A stretch of DNA of 64,000 nt from an uncultured Candidatus Melainabacteria bacterium (GCA_934693235.1 CAKUUY010000004.1:49839-113838), one strand, 5' to 3'. Shown: positions 42,560-52,095, numbered from the stretch's first letter. Numbers and translations: made by a program. The notes: generated by a model from the letters alone, not told the origin.

Positions 42560-42908
42560 AAATTTAGATGCCAAGAGGCAAAGTCAGATACAAAGCAGCT
42601 AAGGTGCTACGTGCGTAGCACAGTTTTTTATCAAATTATATTGAATGAGATTGCTACAGCGTATATTCAACAATTTTTAACAACATCTTTACACCTTTTC
42701 GCTTCGCAATGACAGTTTCGCTTAACTGCTTAACGTCCTAGAACTATACACCAACATATGAAGTATGGACAAATATTGTCACAGAGGGCTACGTGCGTAG
42801 CAAACTATACACCAATGTATGAGGTATGGACAAATATTGTCACAAAGGGCTACGTGCGTAGCACCTTATCGCCTTAACGTCCTAGCTTCTTATTAACAAA
42901 ATATTAAC
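42560..42908. repeat. Repeat island: 77-bp element, two 61-bp units, TTAACGTCCTAG blocks
   Basis: No gene is supportable here. In order: a GCTAAGGTGCTACGTGCGTAGC hairpin; 42641-42717, a 77-base segment identical to the reverse complement of 63757-63833; CTTAACGTCCTAG; 61-bp units at 42743 and 42804; and CCTTATCGCCTTAACGTCC. The right end leads into the Fe-ADH promoter. Confidence 0.85.
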
Positions 42909-42937
42909 TTGCAATTATTTACAACATTTCTTATAAT
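42909..42937 (+). promoter_or_regulatory. Promoter of the iron-dependent alcohol dehydrogenase
   Basis: TTGCAA (42909-42914), 17 bases, TATAAT (42932-42937). AAAGGAGAG follows and sets the start at 42978. Confidence 0.75.
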
Positions 42938-42977
42938 ATAACTGTAAAATATTATACGCATGAAAGGAGAGTTTATT

Positions 42978-44186
42978 ATGTGGGAAAAGGATATTAACAT
43001 TAACGAAATCAAAGAAATTCGCACAAGAACAACAGTTTATTTTGGTGTTGGTGCCATCAAAAAAATTGATGATATCGCAAAAGTTTTAAAAGAAAAAGGC
43101 GTTGACAAAGTTGTTGTAATGTCAGGTAAACACGCATACAAAGCTACAGGTGCTTGGGATTATGTAGAAAAAGCATTAAAAGATCATGGTATTGGGTATG
43201 TAAACTTTGCAGAAGTTACTCCAAACCCTAACACTCATCACGTTGATGATGCAGCAAAATTGGCTAGAGATTTCGGTGCAAAAGCTGTTATTTCTATCGG
43301 TGGCGGCTCTCCGACAGATGCAGGTAAATCAGTTGCAATTCTTCTTGAATACCCAGACAAATGCGCTGATGATATTTATGAATTCAGATTTACACCTGAA
43401 AAAGCTGCTCCAATTGTTTCAATCAACCTTACTCATGGTACAGGTACTGAAACAAACAGATTTGCGGTTGTTACTAACCTTGAAAAGAACTTCAAACCTG
43501 CAATTGCATATGATTGCATCTATCCGATGTTTGCAATTGATGACCCTCAATTGATGACAAAATTGTCTCCAAAACAAACAAGATATGTTTCAATTGATGC
43601 GGTTAACCATGTTGTAGAAGCTGCAACTTCAACTGTCGCTTCCCCTTATTCAATCACTTTGGCAAAACAGGTTATTGAACTTGTTGCAAAATACTTACCA
43701 AAAGCAATTGCAAATCCTGAAGATTTGGAAGCTCGTTACTTCTTGGCATACGCAGCTATGATGGGTGGTGTAAGCTTTGATAACGGTCTATTGCATTATA
43801 CTCACGCTCTTGAACATCCATTGAGCGCTGTAAAACCTGATTTGTCACATGGTTTAGGTCTAGCAATCTTGTTACCTGCCGTGATTAAGACAATCTACAA
43901 AGACAGACCAAATGTTTTGGCTGACATCTTGGCACCAATTGCTCCAAACTTAAAACCGGATGCATCAGATGCAGACAAGGCTGCAAAAGAAGTTCAAGAT
44001 TGGTTGTATTCTGTTGATGTAAAAGAAAAATTAACAGATGAAGGCTTTACTGAAACTGATGTTGAAAAACTAACAGATTTAGTATTTACAACTCCATCTC
44101 TTGCCGGCTTGATTGATATCGGACCATCAGGTAACAGTAGAGAAATTGTTAAAGAAATCTACAAAAATTCTGTAAAACCTCTATAG
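42978..44186 (+). CDS. Iron-containing alcohol dehydrogenase
   Basis: A 402-residue group III alcohol dehydrogenase. The nucleotide site is ISIGGGSPTDAGK (about 110-122); probable metal ligands are in DAVNHVVEA, HYTHALEHPLSA and LSHGLGLAILLP. It probably interconverts an aldehyde and alcohol with NAD(P)H in fermentation; the substrate cannot be read from sequence. AAAGGAGAG lies 7 bases before this ATG; an earlier in-frame ATG at 42960 precedes that site and is rejected. A strong promoter and terminator flank the gene, suggesting high independent expression. Confidence 0.92.
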   Translation: MWEKDININEIKEIRTRTTVYFGVGAIKKIDDIAKVLKEKGVDKVVVMSGKHAYKATGAWDYVEKALKDHGIGYVNFAEVTPNPNTHHVDDAAKLARDFGAKAVISIGGGSPTDAGKSVAILLEYPDKCADDIYEFRFTPEKAAPIVSINLTHGTGTETNRFAVVTNLEKNFKPAIAYDCIYPMFAIDDPQLMTKLSPKQTRYVSIDAVNHVVEAATSTVASPYSITLAKQVIELVAKYLPKAIANPEDLEARYFLAYAAMMGGVSFDNGLLHYTHALEHPLSAVKPDLSHGLGLAILLPAVIKTIYKDRPNVLADILAPIAPNLKPDASDADKAAKEVQDWLYSVDVKEKLTDEGFTETDVEKLTDLVFTTPSLAGLIDIGPSGNSREIVKEIYKNSVKPL

Positions 44187-44206
44187 TTTTTAATAACTAA
44201 AATTCT

Positions 44207-44246
44207 AAAAATCGGACTGAACTTATTTCGGTCCGATTTTGTTTTA
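44207..44246 (+). terminator. Terminator after Fe-ADH
   Basis: The perfect 10-bp stem AAAATCGGAC/GTCCGATTTT has a 14-base loop and is followed by GTTTTAT. Confidence 0.88.
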
Positions 44247-44304
44247 TAAAAAAGTTTGCTTATTTAATTTACATGATATAATTTTTTCAATACAGGAGAA
44301 AAAT

Positions 44305-46026
44305 ATGTCAGGACTTGAAAAACTAATAAAAGTTGCTCGCGGACAACAAAAAGCTGATTTAGTAATTAAAAATGCAAATATTATAAATGTTTTGTCAGAA
44401 GAAATTCATACAGGTGATATTGCAATTTGCGATGGCATAATTGCAGGTATTGGTGAAAATTATTCAGGTGAAAAAGAAATTGATGCCAAAGGTGCGTATG
44501 TTAGTCCTGCGTTTATTGACGGACACGTACACTTAGAAAGCTCAATGGTTTTGCCTAATGAGTTTGCAAAAGCCGTAGTACCTTGCGGAACAACAACTGT
44601 TATAATTGACCCGCACGAAATTTCGAATGTTCTTGGGCTCCATGGTATCAGTTTTATGCATGAAGCCGTAAAAAATATTCCACTTGATGTTTATACAATG
44701 TTACCATCTTGCGTTCCGGCTACTCCTTATGAAACTTCAGGTTTTGACCTGAATAGTTACGACTTAGCTTTGTTAATTGACAGTCCTTGGGTTCTTGGGC
44801 TTGCAGAAATGATGAATTATTCAGGTCTTTTAAATCTTGATAAAACAGTTCTTGCAAAACTTGATTTGGCTCGCTCTAAGGGGAAAAGAATTGATGGACA
44901 TGCACCGTTTTTGAGTGGAAAGGACTTGTGTGCATATATTGCAAGTGGTGTAAAATCCGATCACGAATGTACAACACCATCAGAAGCTATTGAAAAAATC
45001 AGGCTAGGAATGTATGTGATGGTTCGAGAGGGAACTGCTGCAAAAGATTTAGATGCTTTAATTCCTGTCTTAAAAGAAAAAAATACAAGAAAATGTATAT
45101 TTGTAACCGACGACAGACACCCGGAAGACCTAAAAGTTCATATAAATGATATGGTAAGACGTTGCGTTGCTGCCGGAGTTGATGTTGTAAAAGCTGTTCA
45201 AATCGGAAGCTTAAACACTGCAGAATACTTCGGACTAAAAAATCAAGGAGCGGTCGCCCCAGGGTATAAAGCTGATTTGTTAATCATGCCTGATTTAAAA
45301 ACATTCAAACCCGATATTGTAATCAAAGATGGTAAAATAGCTGCCGAAAATGGTAAATTAATTCAATCATTCAAAAAATTTGAAAAACCATCAATCAGAA
45401 GTTCAATTAACGTTCATTGGATTGTTCCTCAAGATTTTGAAATAAAAGGAACTTCAAAATTTGTTAATACAATCGAAATTATCCCTCATCAATTGGTGAC
45501 AAAATCTTCTGTTTGCGAAGCAAAATTTGAAAACGGACTTTTAAATAGTAATGTAGAAGATGATATTCTAAAAATTATTGTTATGGAACGTCATAGAGCT
45601 ACCGGAAATATCGGAAAAGGTTTTGTAAAAGGATTTAATCTGAAATCCGGTGCAATTGCTTCAACTGTTGCACACGATTCACACAATATGATTGTAATTG
45701 GCACAAATGACAAAGATATGTACACAGCTTCAGTTGAACTTGTAAAAATGCAAGGTGGAAAAGTTGTCGTAAAAGATGGAAAAGTTGTTGCAAAATTACC
45801 ATTACCTATTGCAGGTTTGATTTCTGATCAGGATATCGAATACGTTCTTCAGCATTCGGAAGATTTAAATAAAGCTGTTAAGTCTTTAGGATGCACGTTA
45901 GATGATGCCTTTATGACAATGGGATTTTTATCATTACCTGTAATTCCTGAACTAAAAATTACCGATAAAGGTTTATTTAGCACCAAAAAGTGGGATTTCA
46001 TAAATATTAACGCAGAAATAAATTAG
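44305..46026 (+). CDS. ade: Adenine deaminase
   Basis: A 573-residue amidohydrolase-family enzyme converting adenine to hypoxanthine in purine salvage. Motifs: FIDGHVHLESSMVLP (metal histidines), TTTVIIDPHEISNVLG, DGHAPFLSG, SDHECTT, FVTDDRHPEDL, and the adenine-deaminase C-terminal domain with STVAHDSHNMIVIG. AGGAG lies 7 bases before the ATG at 44305. A longer frame to 44239 lacks a ribosome binding site and overlaps the terminator region. Length matches the family. Confidence 0.94.
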   Translation: MSGLEKLIKVARGQQKADLVIKNANIINVLSEEIHTGDIAICDGIIAGIGENYSGEKEIDAKGAYVSPAFIDGHVHLESSMVLPNEFAKAVVPCGTTTVIIDPHEISNVLGLHGISFMHEAVKNIPLDVYTMLPSCVPATPYETSGFDLNSYDLALLIDSPWVLGLAEMMNYSGLLNLDKTVLAKLDLARSKGKRIDGHAPFLSGKDLCAYIASGVKSDHECTTPSEAIEKIRLGMYVMVREGTAAKDLDALIPVLKEKNTRKCIFVTDDRHPEDLKVHINDMVRRCVAAGVDVVKAVQIGSLNTAEYFGLKNQGAVAPGYKADLLIMPDLKTFKPDIVIKDGKIAAENGKLIQSFKKFEKPSIRSSINVHWIVPQDFEIKGTSKFVNTIEIIPHQLVTKSSVCEAKFENGLLNSNVEDDILKIIVMERHRATGNIGKGFVKGFNLKSGAIASTVAHDSHNMIVIGTNDKDMYTASVELVKMQGGKVVVKDGKVVAKLPLPIAGLISDQDIEYVLQHSEDLNKAVKSLGCTLDDAFMTMGFLSLPVIPELKITDKGLFSTKKWDFININAEIN

Positions 46027-46029
46027 GCT

Positions 46030-46923
46030 TTATTTATTTAATTTATTATGACATTTTTCCGGTTCTGCATGGATTAAAATGTCACAATTGCCAAGACGTT
46101 GTTTCAAAAGATTTTCGATATCATCACAAATTTTGTGACAGTCTGCAATTGTCATATCTTCAGGAAAAAGCATTGTGATTTCTATATCTTTTGATGGACC
46201 TGAACGACGAGCTTTCAAGTTCTTAAAACCTTTTAAACATTCGTTATTATAAGAATTGATTATATTTTTAATTGTGTCAATATCTTCTATCGGTAAAGTT
46301 CCATCAAGAAGATTGTTCAACGTTTCCTTCGAAATTTGAAATCCTGCTTTCAAAACAAATATTGCAACCAAAATTGCTATGATTGGATCTAAAATAGCAA
46401 TTCCTGTAACTTTAATTAAAACTAAACCTAAAAGGACACCTAAAGAAGAAAAAACATCAGTTCTTAAATGTTCACCATCTGCGTGAAGGGAAACAGATTC
46501 CGTTTTCTTTGCAACTCTGAATAGATGTGAACTTACCACAATATTTGCAACTACAGCAAACAACATTACACAAATACCAAGGGTTGTATCAACCTCCGAA
46601 GTTTGGTGGAAAAACAATTTTTTACAAGCTTCCCAAATAATATAAATTCCGGCAAAAACAATTAAACCTCCCTCAATAAACCCCGACATATCTTCATATT
46701 TTCCATGACCGAAAGGATGAGTCTTGTCAGCCGGTTCAGACGATTTCATTACTGCAAAAAATGTCAAAACAGATGCTAAAAAGTCACTCATAGAATGAAT
46801 TGCTTCGGAAATAATACTTATACTGCCGGAAATTGCTCCTGCAATAAATTTTAAAATAATTATTAATGCGTTAGAAGTTATTGACAATCCTGCTGCAAAT
46901 TTTTTTTCGTTAATACTGTTCAT
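46030..46923 (-). CDS. Cation diffusion facilitator transporter
   Basis: A 297-residue CDF protein with six predicted membrane segments and a cytoplasmic C-terminal domain. Metal-site motifs are SEAIHSMSDFLASVL and SLHADGEHLRTDVFSSLGVLLG; the HPFGHGKYED loop between TM2 and TM3 is typical of the family. It exports Zn, Mn or Fe in exchange for protons; the metal is not certain. The start at 46923 has AAGG upstream; an alternative ATG at 46983 would overlap alkD by 19 bases. Confidence 0.9.
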   Translation of the reverse strand: MNSINEKKFAAGLSITSNALIIILKFIAGAISGSISIISEAIHSMSDFLASVLTFFAVMKSSEPADKTHPFGHGKYEDMSGFIEGGLIVFAGIYIIWEACKKLFFHQTSEVDTTLGICVMLFAVVANIVVSSHLFRVAKKTESVSLHADGEHLRTDVFSSLGVLLGLVLIKVTGIAILDPIIAILVAIFVLKAGFQISKETLNNLLDGTLPIEDIDTIKNIINSYNNECLKGFKNLKARRSGPSKDIEITMLFPEDMTIADCHKICDDIENLLKQRLGNCDILIHAEPEKCHNKLNK

Positions 46924-46964
46924 TTTTTTGCCTTGTAATTGTGTATGTATAGTAATTAAAATAT

Positions 46965-47645
46965 CTATTTTCTTTTCATACATTTTAACATAGTTTTAGT
47001 CTCTTTATCAACCCGTAATGATTCACAAATTTTTTGAATTCCCTTATTAAACGTCCAATTGTCTAACTTTGACTTCTTTAAATAGGAAAAGGTTTTTTGT
47101 GGAAATTTAATATAACAAATAGACAAAGCCCACGCACAAGCCATTTGCGCATAATATCTTGTATCTTTGAACTCATCAATTCGTTCAAGACATTCGTCAA
47201 TATAATCTTCATCAATAAAATGTTCCAAAAGCATTACATAAGCAAAACGAATATCATATTCATTTTCGGATTTAAAATAGGGTTGAATAAAATTCCATAC
47301 GAGTTTTTGATTTTGGGATGTAAATTTTAACCCGCTGCAAAAACAGTCGCAAACTGACCAATTATCTATTTTGGGAATAAAAAATTCGACCATTTTGAGA
47401 ATATTTTCAGGAGTATCTTTTACAAGTCCGATAATCATAGCTTGCAACATCGTTTCTTCCATATATTCTAAATTATCTCGTTTAAGAAAATCTTGCCAAT
47501 TTTCGGACTTATAAATTTCTTTTGCTATTTTTCGCAAGACAGGCAGACGCACTCCCAAAACGTTGTCGATATTTGGGATTAACGATTGTGAAAATTTTTT
47601 ATAATCTTTTTCTGCTTTTGATAAAATTCTTTGTTTTATGTTCAT
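46965..47645 (-). CDS. DNA alkylation repair protein, AlkD family
   Basis: A 226-residue all-helical HEAT-like repeat protein: VLGVRLPVLRKIAKEIYK, NLEYMEETMLQAMIIGLVKD, IDNWSVCDCFCSGLKF, ARYYAQ-type MACAWALSICYIKFP. AlkD glycosylases excise positively charged alkylated bases without flipping them. The Trp/Asp of DNWSVCD match the AlkD active-site region. It is upstream of the CDF gene and probably co-transcribed. Confidence 0.87.
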   Translation of the reverse strand: MNIKQRILSKAEKDYKKFSQSLIPNIDNVLGVRLPVLRKIAKEIYKSENWQDFLKRDNLEYMEETMLQAMIIGLVKDTPENILKMVEFFIPKIDNWSVCDCFCSGLKFTSQNQKLVWNFIQPYFKSENEYDIRFAYVMLLEHFIDEDYIDECLERIDEFKDTRYYAQMACAWALSICYIKFPQKTFSYLKKSKLDNWTFNKGIQKICESLRVDKETKTMLKCMKRK

Positions 47646-47869
47646 GATTATGTTCCATTGTCAAAATTACGGAATTAAAGTAGGTTTCCACAGTAGGGTG
47701 GGGTCCCTACCCCACCAATATAAATTATGTTCTTATACATTGTCGGCATAACAATGCCGACCTACAATTTATTATCAAATATAGCAGCTATATTTGATGG
47801 TCTTTTAACCGATAAGAACTTATCGTCTTAGCGCCTTAGCGTCCTAGTAACTTCTAAAAATTAAAAAAT
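47646..47869. repeat. Repeat mosaic between ispF and alkD
   Basis: The gap holds a GGTGGGG/CCCCACC hairpin (47697-47716), GTCGGCAT/ATGCCGAC (47742-47761), an 11-bp palindrome related to 16385-16417 (47774-47798), and a CTTATCGTCTTAGCGCCTTAG block. No gene is seen. Confidence 0.75.
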
Positions 47870-48346
47870 TCACACTTTCTTCATCAACACAACAGCTTGT
47901 GCTTCAATTGCAAGTTCTTGTCCTACTGCGTCCATTTTTTCGTTTGTTTTAGCTTTTATAGAAAGTCTTTCTGTTTCAATTTCTAAAATTTTACACAAAA
48001 CTTCTTTCATTTTCGGAATGTAAGGCATCATTTTAGGTTGTTGTGCAATAATATTACTGTCAATATTTTCTATCGCATATTTTTTTTCTTTGATTAATTT
48101 ATAAACATCTCGTAAAAGCACTGTACTGTCTGCATCTTTGTAAAGCTCACTTGTATCAGGGAAAAGTGTTCCAATATCAGAAAGAGCTAAAGCACCAAGC
48201 ATTGCATCAATAATTGCATGGATTAAAACATCAGCATCAGAATGTCCTAACAAACCTTTTTCGTGAGTAATTTTTACTCCACCAATTATCAAATCTCTTC
48301 CGATTGTAAGCTTATGAATGTCATATCCTAGACCGATTCTATACAT
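47870..48346 (-). CDS. ispF: 2-C-methyl-D-erythritol 2,4-cyclodiphosphate synthase
   Basis: A 158-residue MEP-pathway enzyme for isoprenoid precursors. Metal ligands: IGLGYDIHKL (Asp8, His10) and LLGHSDADVLIHAIIDAMLGAL (His and Asp). DIGTLFPDT and TNEKMDAVGQELAIEAQAV complete the signature. It forms a trimer in the cytoplasm. It is divergent from recJ, with GGAGG before the ATG on the minus strand. Confidence 0.96.
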   Translation of the reverse strand: MYRIGLGYDIHKLTIGRDLIIGGVKITHEKGLLGHSDADVLIHAIIDAMLGALALSDIGTLFPDTSELYKDADSTVLLRDVYKLIKEKKYAIENIDSNIIAQQPKMMPYIPKMKEVLCKILEIETERLSIKAKTNEKMDAVGQELAIEAQAVVLMKKV

Positions 48347-48397
48347 AAAGCCTCCTTTTTCTCATTATCGCATAAATATGCAAAAATGTTTTTGTGT

Positions 48398-48403
48398 TAC
48401 AAT
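48398..48403 (+). promoter_or_regulatory. -10 box of recJ (TGTTACAAT)
   Basis: TGT plus TACAAT is followed by a GGGAGAGG ribosome binding site and the ATG at 48423. The TGTTACAAT form recurs before the genes at 61508 and 62926. Confidence 0.6.
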
Positions 48404-48422
48404 TCTTCTTAGGGAGAGGATT

Positions 48423-50756
48423 ATGAAAGAGTGGATTTTTAACAAATATGACGGGAATGACAAATCTTTGATTGCAAGACTTTTGCATTCAAGAGGAGTT
48501 ACAACTGATGAAGAAATTTATGAGTTTCTTCACCCTTTGGAAACTAAAATTATCCACCCTAAAGCTTTTTGTGATATGAAAAAAGTTGTTGAAAGACTTT
48601 CAACAGCAATTGATAATGGAGAAAAAATAGTTATCCATGGCGACTTTGATGCCGATGGAGTTACATCAACATCTTTACTTTACAGGACTTTCAAATATTT
48701 AGGAGCTGACGTAAATTATTTTATTCCTGATAGAGAAAAAGAAGGACACGGATTTGATACTAAAGCTCTCGTAAAAATTATGACTCAAGTTAAACCAAAA
48801 ATCATAATCTCTTGCGACTGCGGAATTTCAGACGTCGATGCCGTAAATTTTTTGAATAGTTTTAAGATAGATGTAATTATTACAGATCACCACGAAGCTC
48901 CGGAAATTCTCCCAAATGCTTATGGAATTATTAACCCTAAAGCCCCTGATGCTTTGGATGAAAATTTAACGACAAAACAAATTGAAAGTCTTACATCTCT
49001 CGCAGGTGTTGGAGTTGCCTTCAAAACAGCTCACGCACTATTAGAAAAATATAACAAACTGGAATTCATTCCGGAAATTCTCCCGTATGTCGCAGTTGGA
49101 ACTGTTGCCGATGTCGTCCCGCTTATTGGAGAAAACAGATATCTTGTCACCAAAGGATTGGAATTGATTTCTGCAGGAAAACACTATGGAATAACAAGAC
49201 TTTTGGAAAGTGCAGGTTACAAAGGTCAAATTACATCAGAGCAAATCGCTTTCGGAATTGCACCACGTATTAATGCTTCAGGTAGACTTGATACGGTTGA
49301 TGCGGCTTTAAAAGTTCTTATTTCTGATAACAAACAAGAAATTGAAATAGCTATTCAATCTCTGAACGAATTTAATAAAATTCGTCAAGAACTTTGTCAA
49401 AATATTTTTGCTGAAGCGGATGAAATGGTTAAAAAAGAGGGAAACAGAAATCCTGCAATCGTTCTTTTTAACAAAGAATGGCATATCGGTATAATTGGAA
49501 TTGTTGCCTCAATGTTAGTCGAAAAGTATTACAAACCGACATTTTTGATGACATATTCAGATGAAACTAAACAGTACAGATGTTCTGCAAGAAGTGTTGA
49601 GGGAATTAATTTATACGATGTAATTTCTATCAATTCAGAACTTTTGGATGGTTTTGGCGGTCACGCAATGGCAGCAGGACTTGCTTTTAGCGAAGAAAAA
49701 TCATCATTTGAACAAGTAAAATCCGCTCTTTGTAAAACCGTAAAAGAAATGTCGCAAGGGAAAGATTTAAAACCATTCTTAAACATAGATTTGGAACTTA
49801 CTCCTGATGATATTACACTTGACTTGATTGATGATATTTCTCAACTTGAACCTTTTGGAGCATCAAATCCGAGTCCGATTTTTGCAATAAAAAATCTAAA
49901 AATTAAAGAAAAAAGACTGATGGGTGAGAATAAAAACCATTTAAGATTGACTTGTCAGGCAGGAAACACTGAATTCAACTGTATTCGCTGGAAAGACGGA
50001 GATATCTCTTTGGTAAAGGGCGATACTCTAGATATAGCTTTTCATCCACAAAAGAATGAATATAATGGCAATACAACCGTTCAACTGATTATAGATGATA
50101 TTCATTCAGAATATTTGAAAGAAGAAGAACTTCCAAAACAAAAACTATTTGACCACCGCAAAAAAACAGATATTTTGCCGCAAGTAAATGATTACGTAAA
50201 ATCTTCAAAACAAAATATTTTGGTTTTTGCAGAAAGTAAACCCGTCCTTGATAAATTAAAACCATTTGATGCACTTTATGCAAGGACAATTACCCGCGAT
50301 AATTTAAGACCTTGCGATGCATTGATGTTATTTGATTATCCTGCGGATAAAGAGACATTCGACAAAATTCTAAACCAAACAACACCACTTGCAATTCATT
50401 TTATGAACTACAATTTGAAATATATGGACGAAGAAGAGTTTTTAAAAACTGTTTGCAAAATGCTAAAATTTGCCTGTCACAATAATAATGGAAAAGTTGA
50501 ATTAAAACGCTGTGCAAGTTTTTTAGGAAAATCTTACAAAGTTTTTGAATTGTTATTTTCAATTTTTGATGACATCGGTCTAATAAAAATAAAAGAACAA
50601 AATAAAGATTACTATATAATAGATTTTGCAGGTGATGGTTCTGAGCTCCCTCAAGCATTACATTCTCCCAAATACGCAATTCTATCTGATTTAATAGAAG
50701 AATGTGAAGAATTTCAGCGTACGTTATTGGAAGATGATTTGTATTCGTTAGTTTAA
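48423..50756 (+). CDS. recJ: Single-stranded-DNA-specific exonuclease RecJ
   Basis: A 777-residue DHH-family 5'-3' exonuclease. Motifs: IHGDFDADGVTSTSLLYR (about 71), ISCDCGI, TDHHEAP (about 155), SGRLDTVD and GFGGHAMAAGLAF (DHHA1, about 412), then an OB-fold region. The C-terminal 180 residues extend beyond the core, as in longer RecJ proteins. GGGAGAGG lies 4 bases before the ATG. An earlier in-frame ATG at 48318 lies in the ispF coding region and is rejected. Confidence 0.93.
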   Translation: MKEWIFNKYDGNDKSLIARLLHSRGVTTDEEIYEFLHPLETKIIHPKAFCDMKKVVERLSTAIDNGEKIVIHGDFDADGVTSTSLLYRTFKYLGADVNYFIPDREKEGHGFDTKALVKIMTQVKPKIIISCDCGISDVDAVNFLNSFKIDVIITDHHEAPEILPNAYGIINPKAPDALDENLTTKQIESLTSLAGVGVAFKTAHALLEKYNKLEFIPEILPYVAVGTVADVVPLIGENRYLVTKGLELISAGKHYGITRLLESAGYKGQITSEQIAFGIAPRINASGRLDTVDAALKVLISDNKQEIEIAIQSLNEFNKIRQELCQNIFAEADEMVKKEGNRNPAIVLFNKEWHIGIIGIVASMLVEKYYKPTFLMTYSDETKQYRCSARSVEGINLYDVISINSELLDGFGGHAMAAGLAFSEEKSSFEQVKSALCKTVKEMSQGKDLKPFLNIDLELTPDDITLDLIDDISQLEPFGASNPSPIFAIKNLKIKEKRLMGENKNHLRLTCQAGNTEFNCIRWKDGDISLVKGDTLDIAFHPQKNEYNGNTTVQLIIDDIHSEYLKEEELPKQKLFDHRKKTDILPQVNDYVKSSKQNILVFAESKPVLDKLKPFDALYARTITRDNLRPCDALMLFDYPADKETFDKILNQTTPLAIHFMNYNLKYMDEEEFLKTVCKMLKFACHNNNGKVELKRCASFLGKSYKVFELLFSIFDDIGLIKIKEQNKDYYIIDFAGDGSELPQALHSPKYAILSDLIEECEEFQRTLLEDDLYSLV

Positions 50757-50805
50757 TTAGATTTTTATAAATAACGGTTTTATTAACTTTTACTCATACA
50801 ATCGT

Positions 50806-51234
50806 ATGAAAAAATTAAAGTTTTTTCAAAAAATTCCGTCATGGATGAAAAATGAGGCATTAAATATGTTTAACAATGTAAATAATCCTTTTGGAAACAG
50901 AGCAATTTCATCATCAACATCTTCTGATAGTAACGGAAGACGTCAAAAAGAAGACCCTAAAGAGGAATTAAAAAAATATATTGATGAAGATGAACCCGAT
51001 GAAGTTTTGATTGGTGGTCAGCCTATTTTGACGGAAGAAGAAGTTCTTTCTATGACTCGTCAATACATCTCAAAACTAAAATCTGAACACGAAAACAATG
51101 AAAAAATTCAAAAGAAATTAGATAAATATCTGGATAATTTTGACGTAAAAAAATTCATGAAGAAAAACCCAAATATGACAAGTCCGGATTTTTACATGGT
51201 TATGTTTAACGAAACAGAGGGACTAGTTAAGTAG
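50806..51234 (+). CDS. Hypothetical acidic protein, 142 residues
   Basis: Not recognised. The N-terminus is KFFQKIPSWMKNEALNMFNN, followed by a polar Ser/Asn linker, an acidic stretch (KKYIDEDEPDEVLIGGQP) and a helical C-terminus (KSEHENNEKIQKKLDKYLDNF). A KIPxWMK motif is shared with the 79-residue protein at 53147 (KIPKWMKGF). TACAAT lies 3 bases before the ATG, so the true start could be an ATG further in (50845). No signal peptide is seen. Confidence 0.55.
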   Translation: MKKLKFFQKIPSWMKNEALNMFNNVNNPFGNRAISSSTSSDSNGRRQKEDPKEELKKYIDEDEPDEVLIGGQPILTEEEVLSMTRQYISKLKSEHENNEKIQKKLDKYLDNFDVKKFMKKNPNMTSPDFYMVMFNETEGLVK

Positions 51235-51331
51235 CTAAATTCATTTGCAAAATATATGAAACCTCACGTTTTCTCGATGTTGATATCAATCAGTTATTAA
51301 ACATTAAACCTAATAAATAAACGGTAATATC

Positions 51332-51360
51332 TTGACAAATTTGTCGGCTAAGCCTACAAT
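51332..51360 (+). promoter_or_regulatory. Toxin-antitoxin promoter with overlapping palindromes
   Basis: TTGACA (51332-51337), 17 bases, TACAAT (51355-51360). The palindrome GACAAATTTGTC (51334-51345) overlaps the -35, and GGCTAAGCC (51346-51354) fills the spacer. These are candidate operators for the antitoxin or the complex. Confidence 0.75.
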
Positions 51361-51372
51361 ATAAATATTATT

Positions 51373-51699
51373 ATGGAAAAAGAAATTATATATTATTACA
51401 CTATTAATAATGAATGCCCTTACCTTGACTGGTATAAATCTCTTGACAAATCTTTGCAATTAAGAGTTGATAAACGTATTGATAAATTAAGAGGTGGATT
51501 ATATGGAGATTTCCATACACTACAAAAATCTGAATTATCAGAACTTCGCATGGATTTTGGTAAAGGCTATAGGATATATTATTATGATATTGATAATACT
51601 TTAGTCTTATTTATCGGTGGTAGCGAAAAAAAAGACCAAAAACAAGTAATAAAACAATGTAACAAATATTTTAAAGATTTTACTGAAAGGAACTCATAA
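51373..51699 (+). CDS. RelE/HigB-type toxin (Gp49-like)
   Basis: A 108-residue protein of the phage-derived Gp49/HigB-like RelE group: YYYTINNECPYLDWYKSLDKSLQLRVDKRIDKLRGGLYGDFHTLQKSELSELRMDF, then GYRIYYYDIDNTLVLFIGGSEKKDQ. Such toxins cleave mRNA at the ribosome. The toxin gene precedes the antitoxin gene by 1 base, the HigBA-type order. The ATG is 12 bases after the -10 box, so the leader is only about 5 bases and has no ribosome binding site. Confidence 0.87.
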   Translation: MEKEIIYYYTINNECPYLDWYKSLDKSLQLRVDKRIDKLRGGLYGDFHTLQKSELSELRMDFGKGYRIYYYDIDNTLVLFIGGSEKKDQKQVIKQCNKYFKDFTERNS

Positions 51700-51700
51700 A

Positions 51701-52057
51701 ATGTTAAATAATGAAAAACTCCAAGAATTTATCAAAAATGCTCCAAAGTGGGAAGATCATCACATTCAACTTCTTCAAGACCCTGAATATCAAAAAGAAT
51801 GGTTAGAACTTACTTTAAATGATTTTCTTGAAGACGGAGACATGGATACATTTATAAGATGCCTTACAGATGTCGTTAAAGCCAGAGTTAAATCTAGTGG
51901 CCGAGGAGAAATTAGCAGACTTGCAAGAAAATTAAAAATTGACCGCAGCAATTTATCTGAAATAGTAAATGGAGACAAACAGCCTAGATTAGAAACTGCA
52001 TTTAAACTATTAAATGGTTTGGGGTACAAATACAACATTAAACTACAATCTGCTTAA
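51701..52057 (+). CDS. HTH antitoxin of the RelE/HigB-type pair
   Basis: A 118-residue protein. The N-terminal half (LQEFIKNAPKWEDHHIQLLQ) is likely the toxin-binding part. The C-terminal XRE-type HTH reads GEISRLARKLKIDRSNLSEIVNGDKQPRLETAFKLLNGLGYKYNI. It should neutralise the toxin and repress the shared promoter. AAAGGA lies 10 bases before the ATG. The HTH is at the C-terminus, as in addiction-module antidote proteins. Confidence 0.87.
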   Translation: MLNNEKLQEFIKNAPKWEDHHIQLLQDPEYQKEWLELTLNDFLEDGDMDTFIRCLTDVVKARVKSSGRGEISRLARKLKIDRSNLSEIVNGDKQPRLETAFKLLNGLGYKYNIKLQSA

Positions 52058-52089
52058 ACAAATTTTTACTCACTTTCGTTTTCTTGTGC

Positions 52090-52095
52090 TATAAT
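52090..52095 (+). promoter_or_regulatory. Extended -10 promoter of asd (TGCTATAAT)
   Basis: TGC plus TATAAT is followed by a GAGGGG ribosome binding site 7 bases before the asd ATG. Confidence 0.7.

Noticed and set aside
48318..48422. Longer RecJ N-terminus from the upstream ATG
   Set aside because: It would overlap ispF in antisense and add a cysteine-rich stretch foreign to RecJ; GGGAGAGG clearly marks the ATG at 48423.
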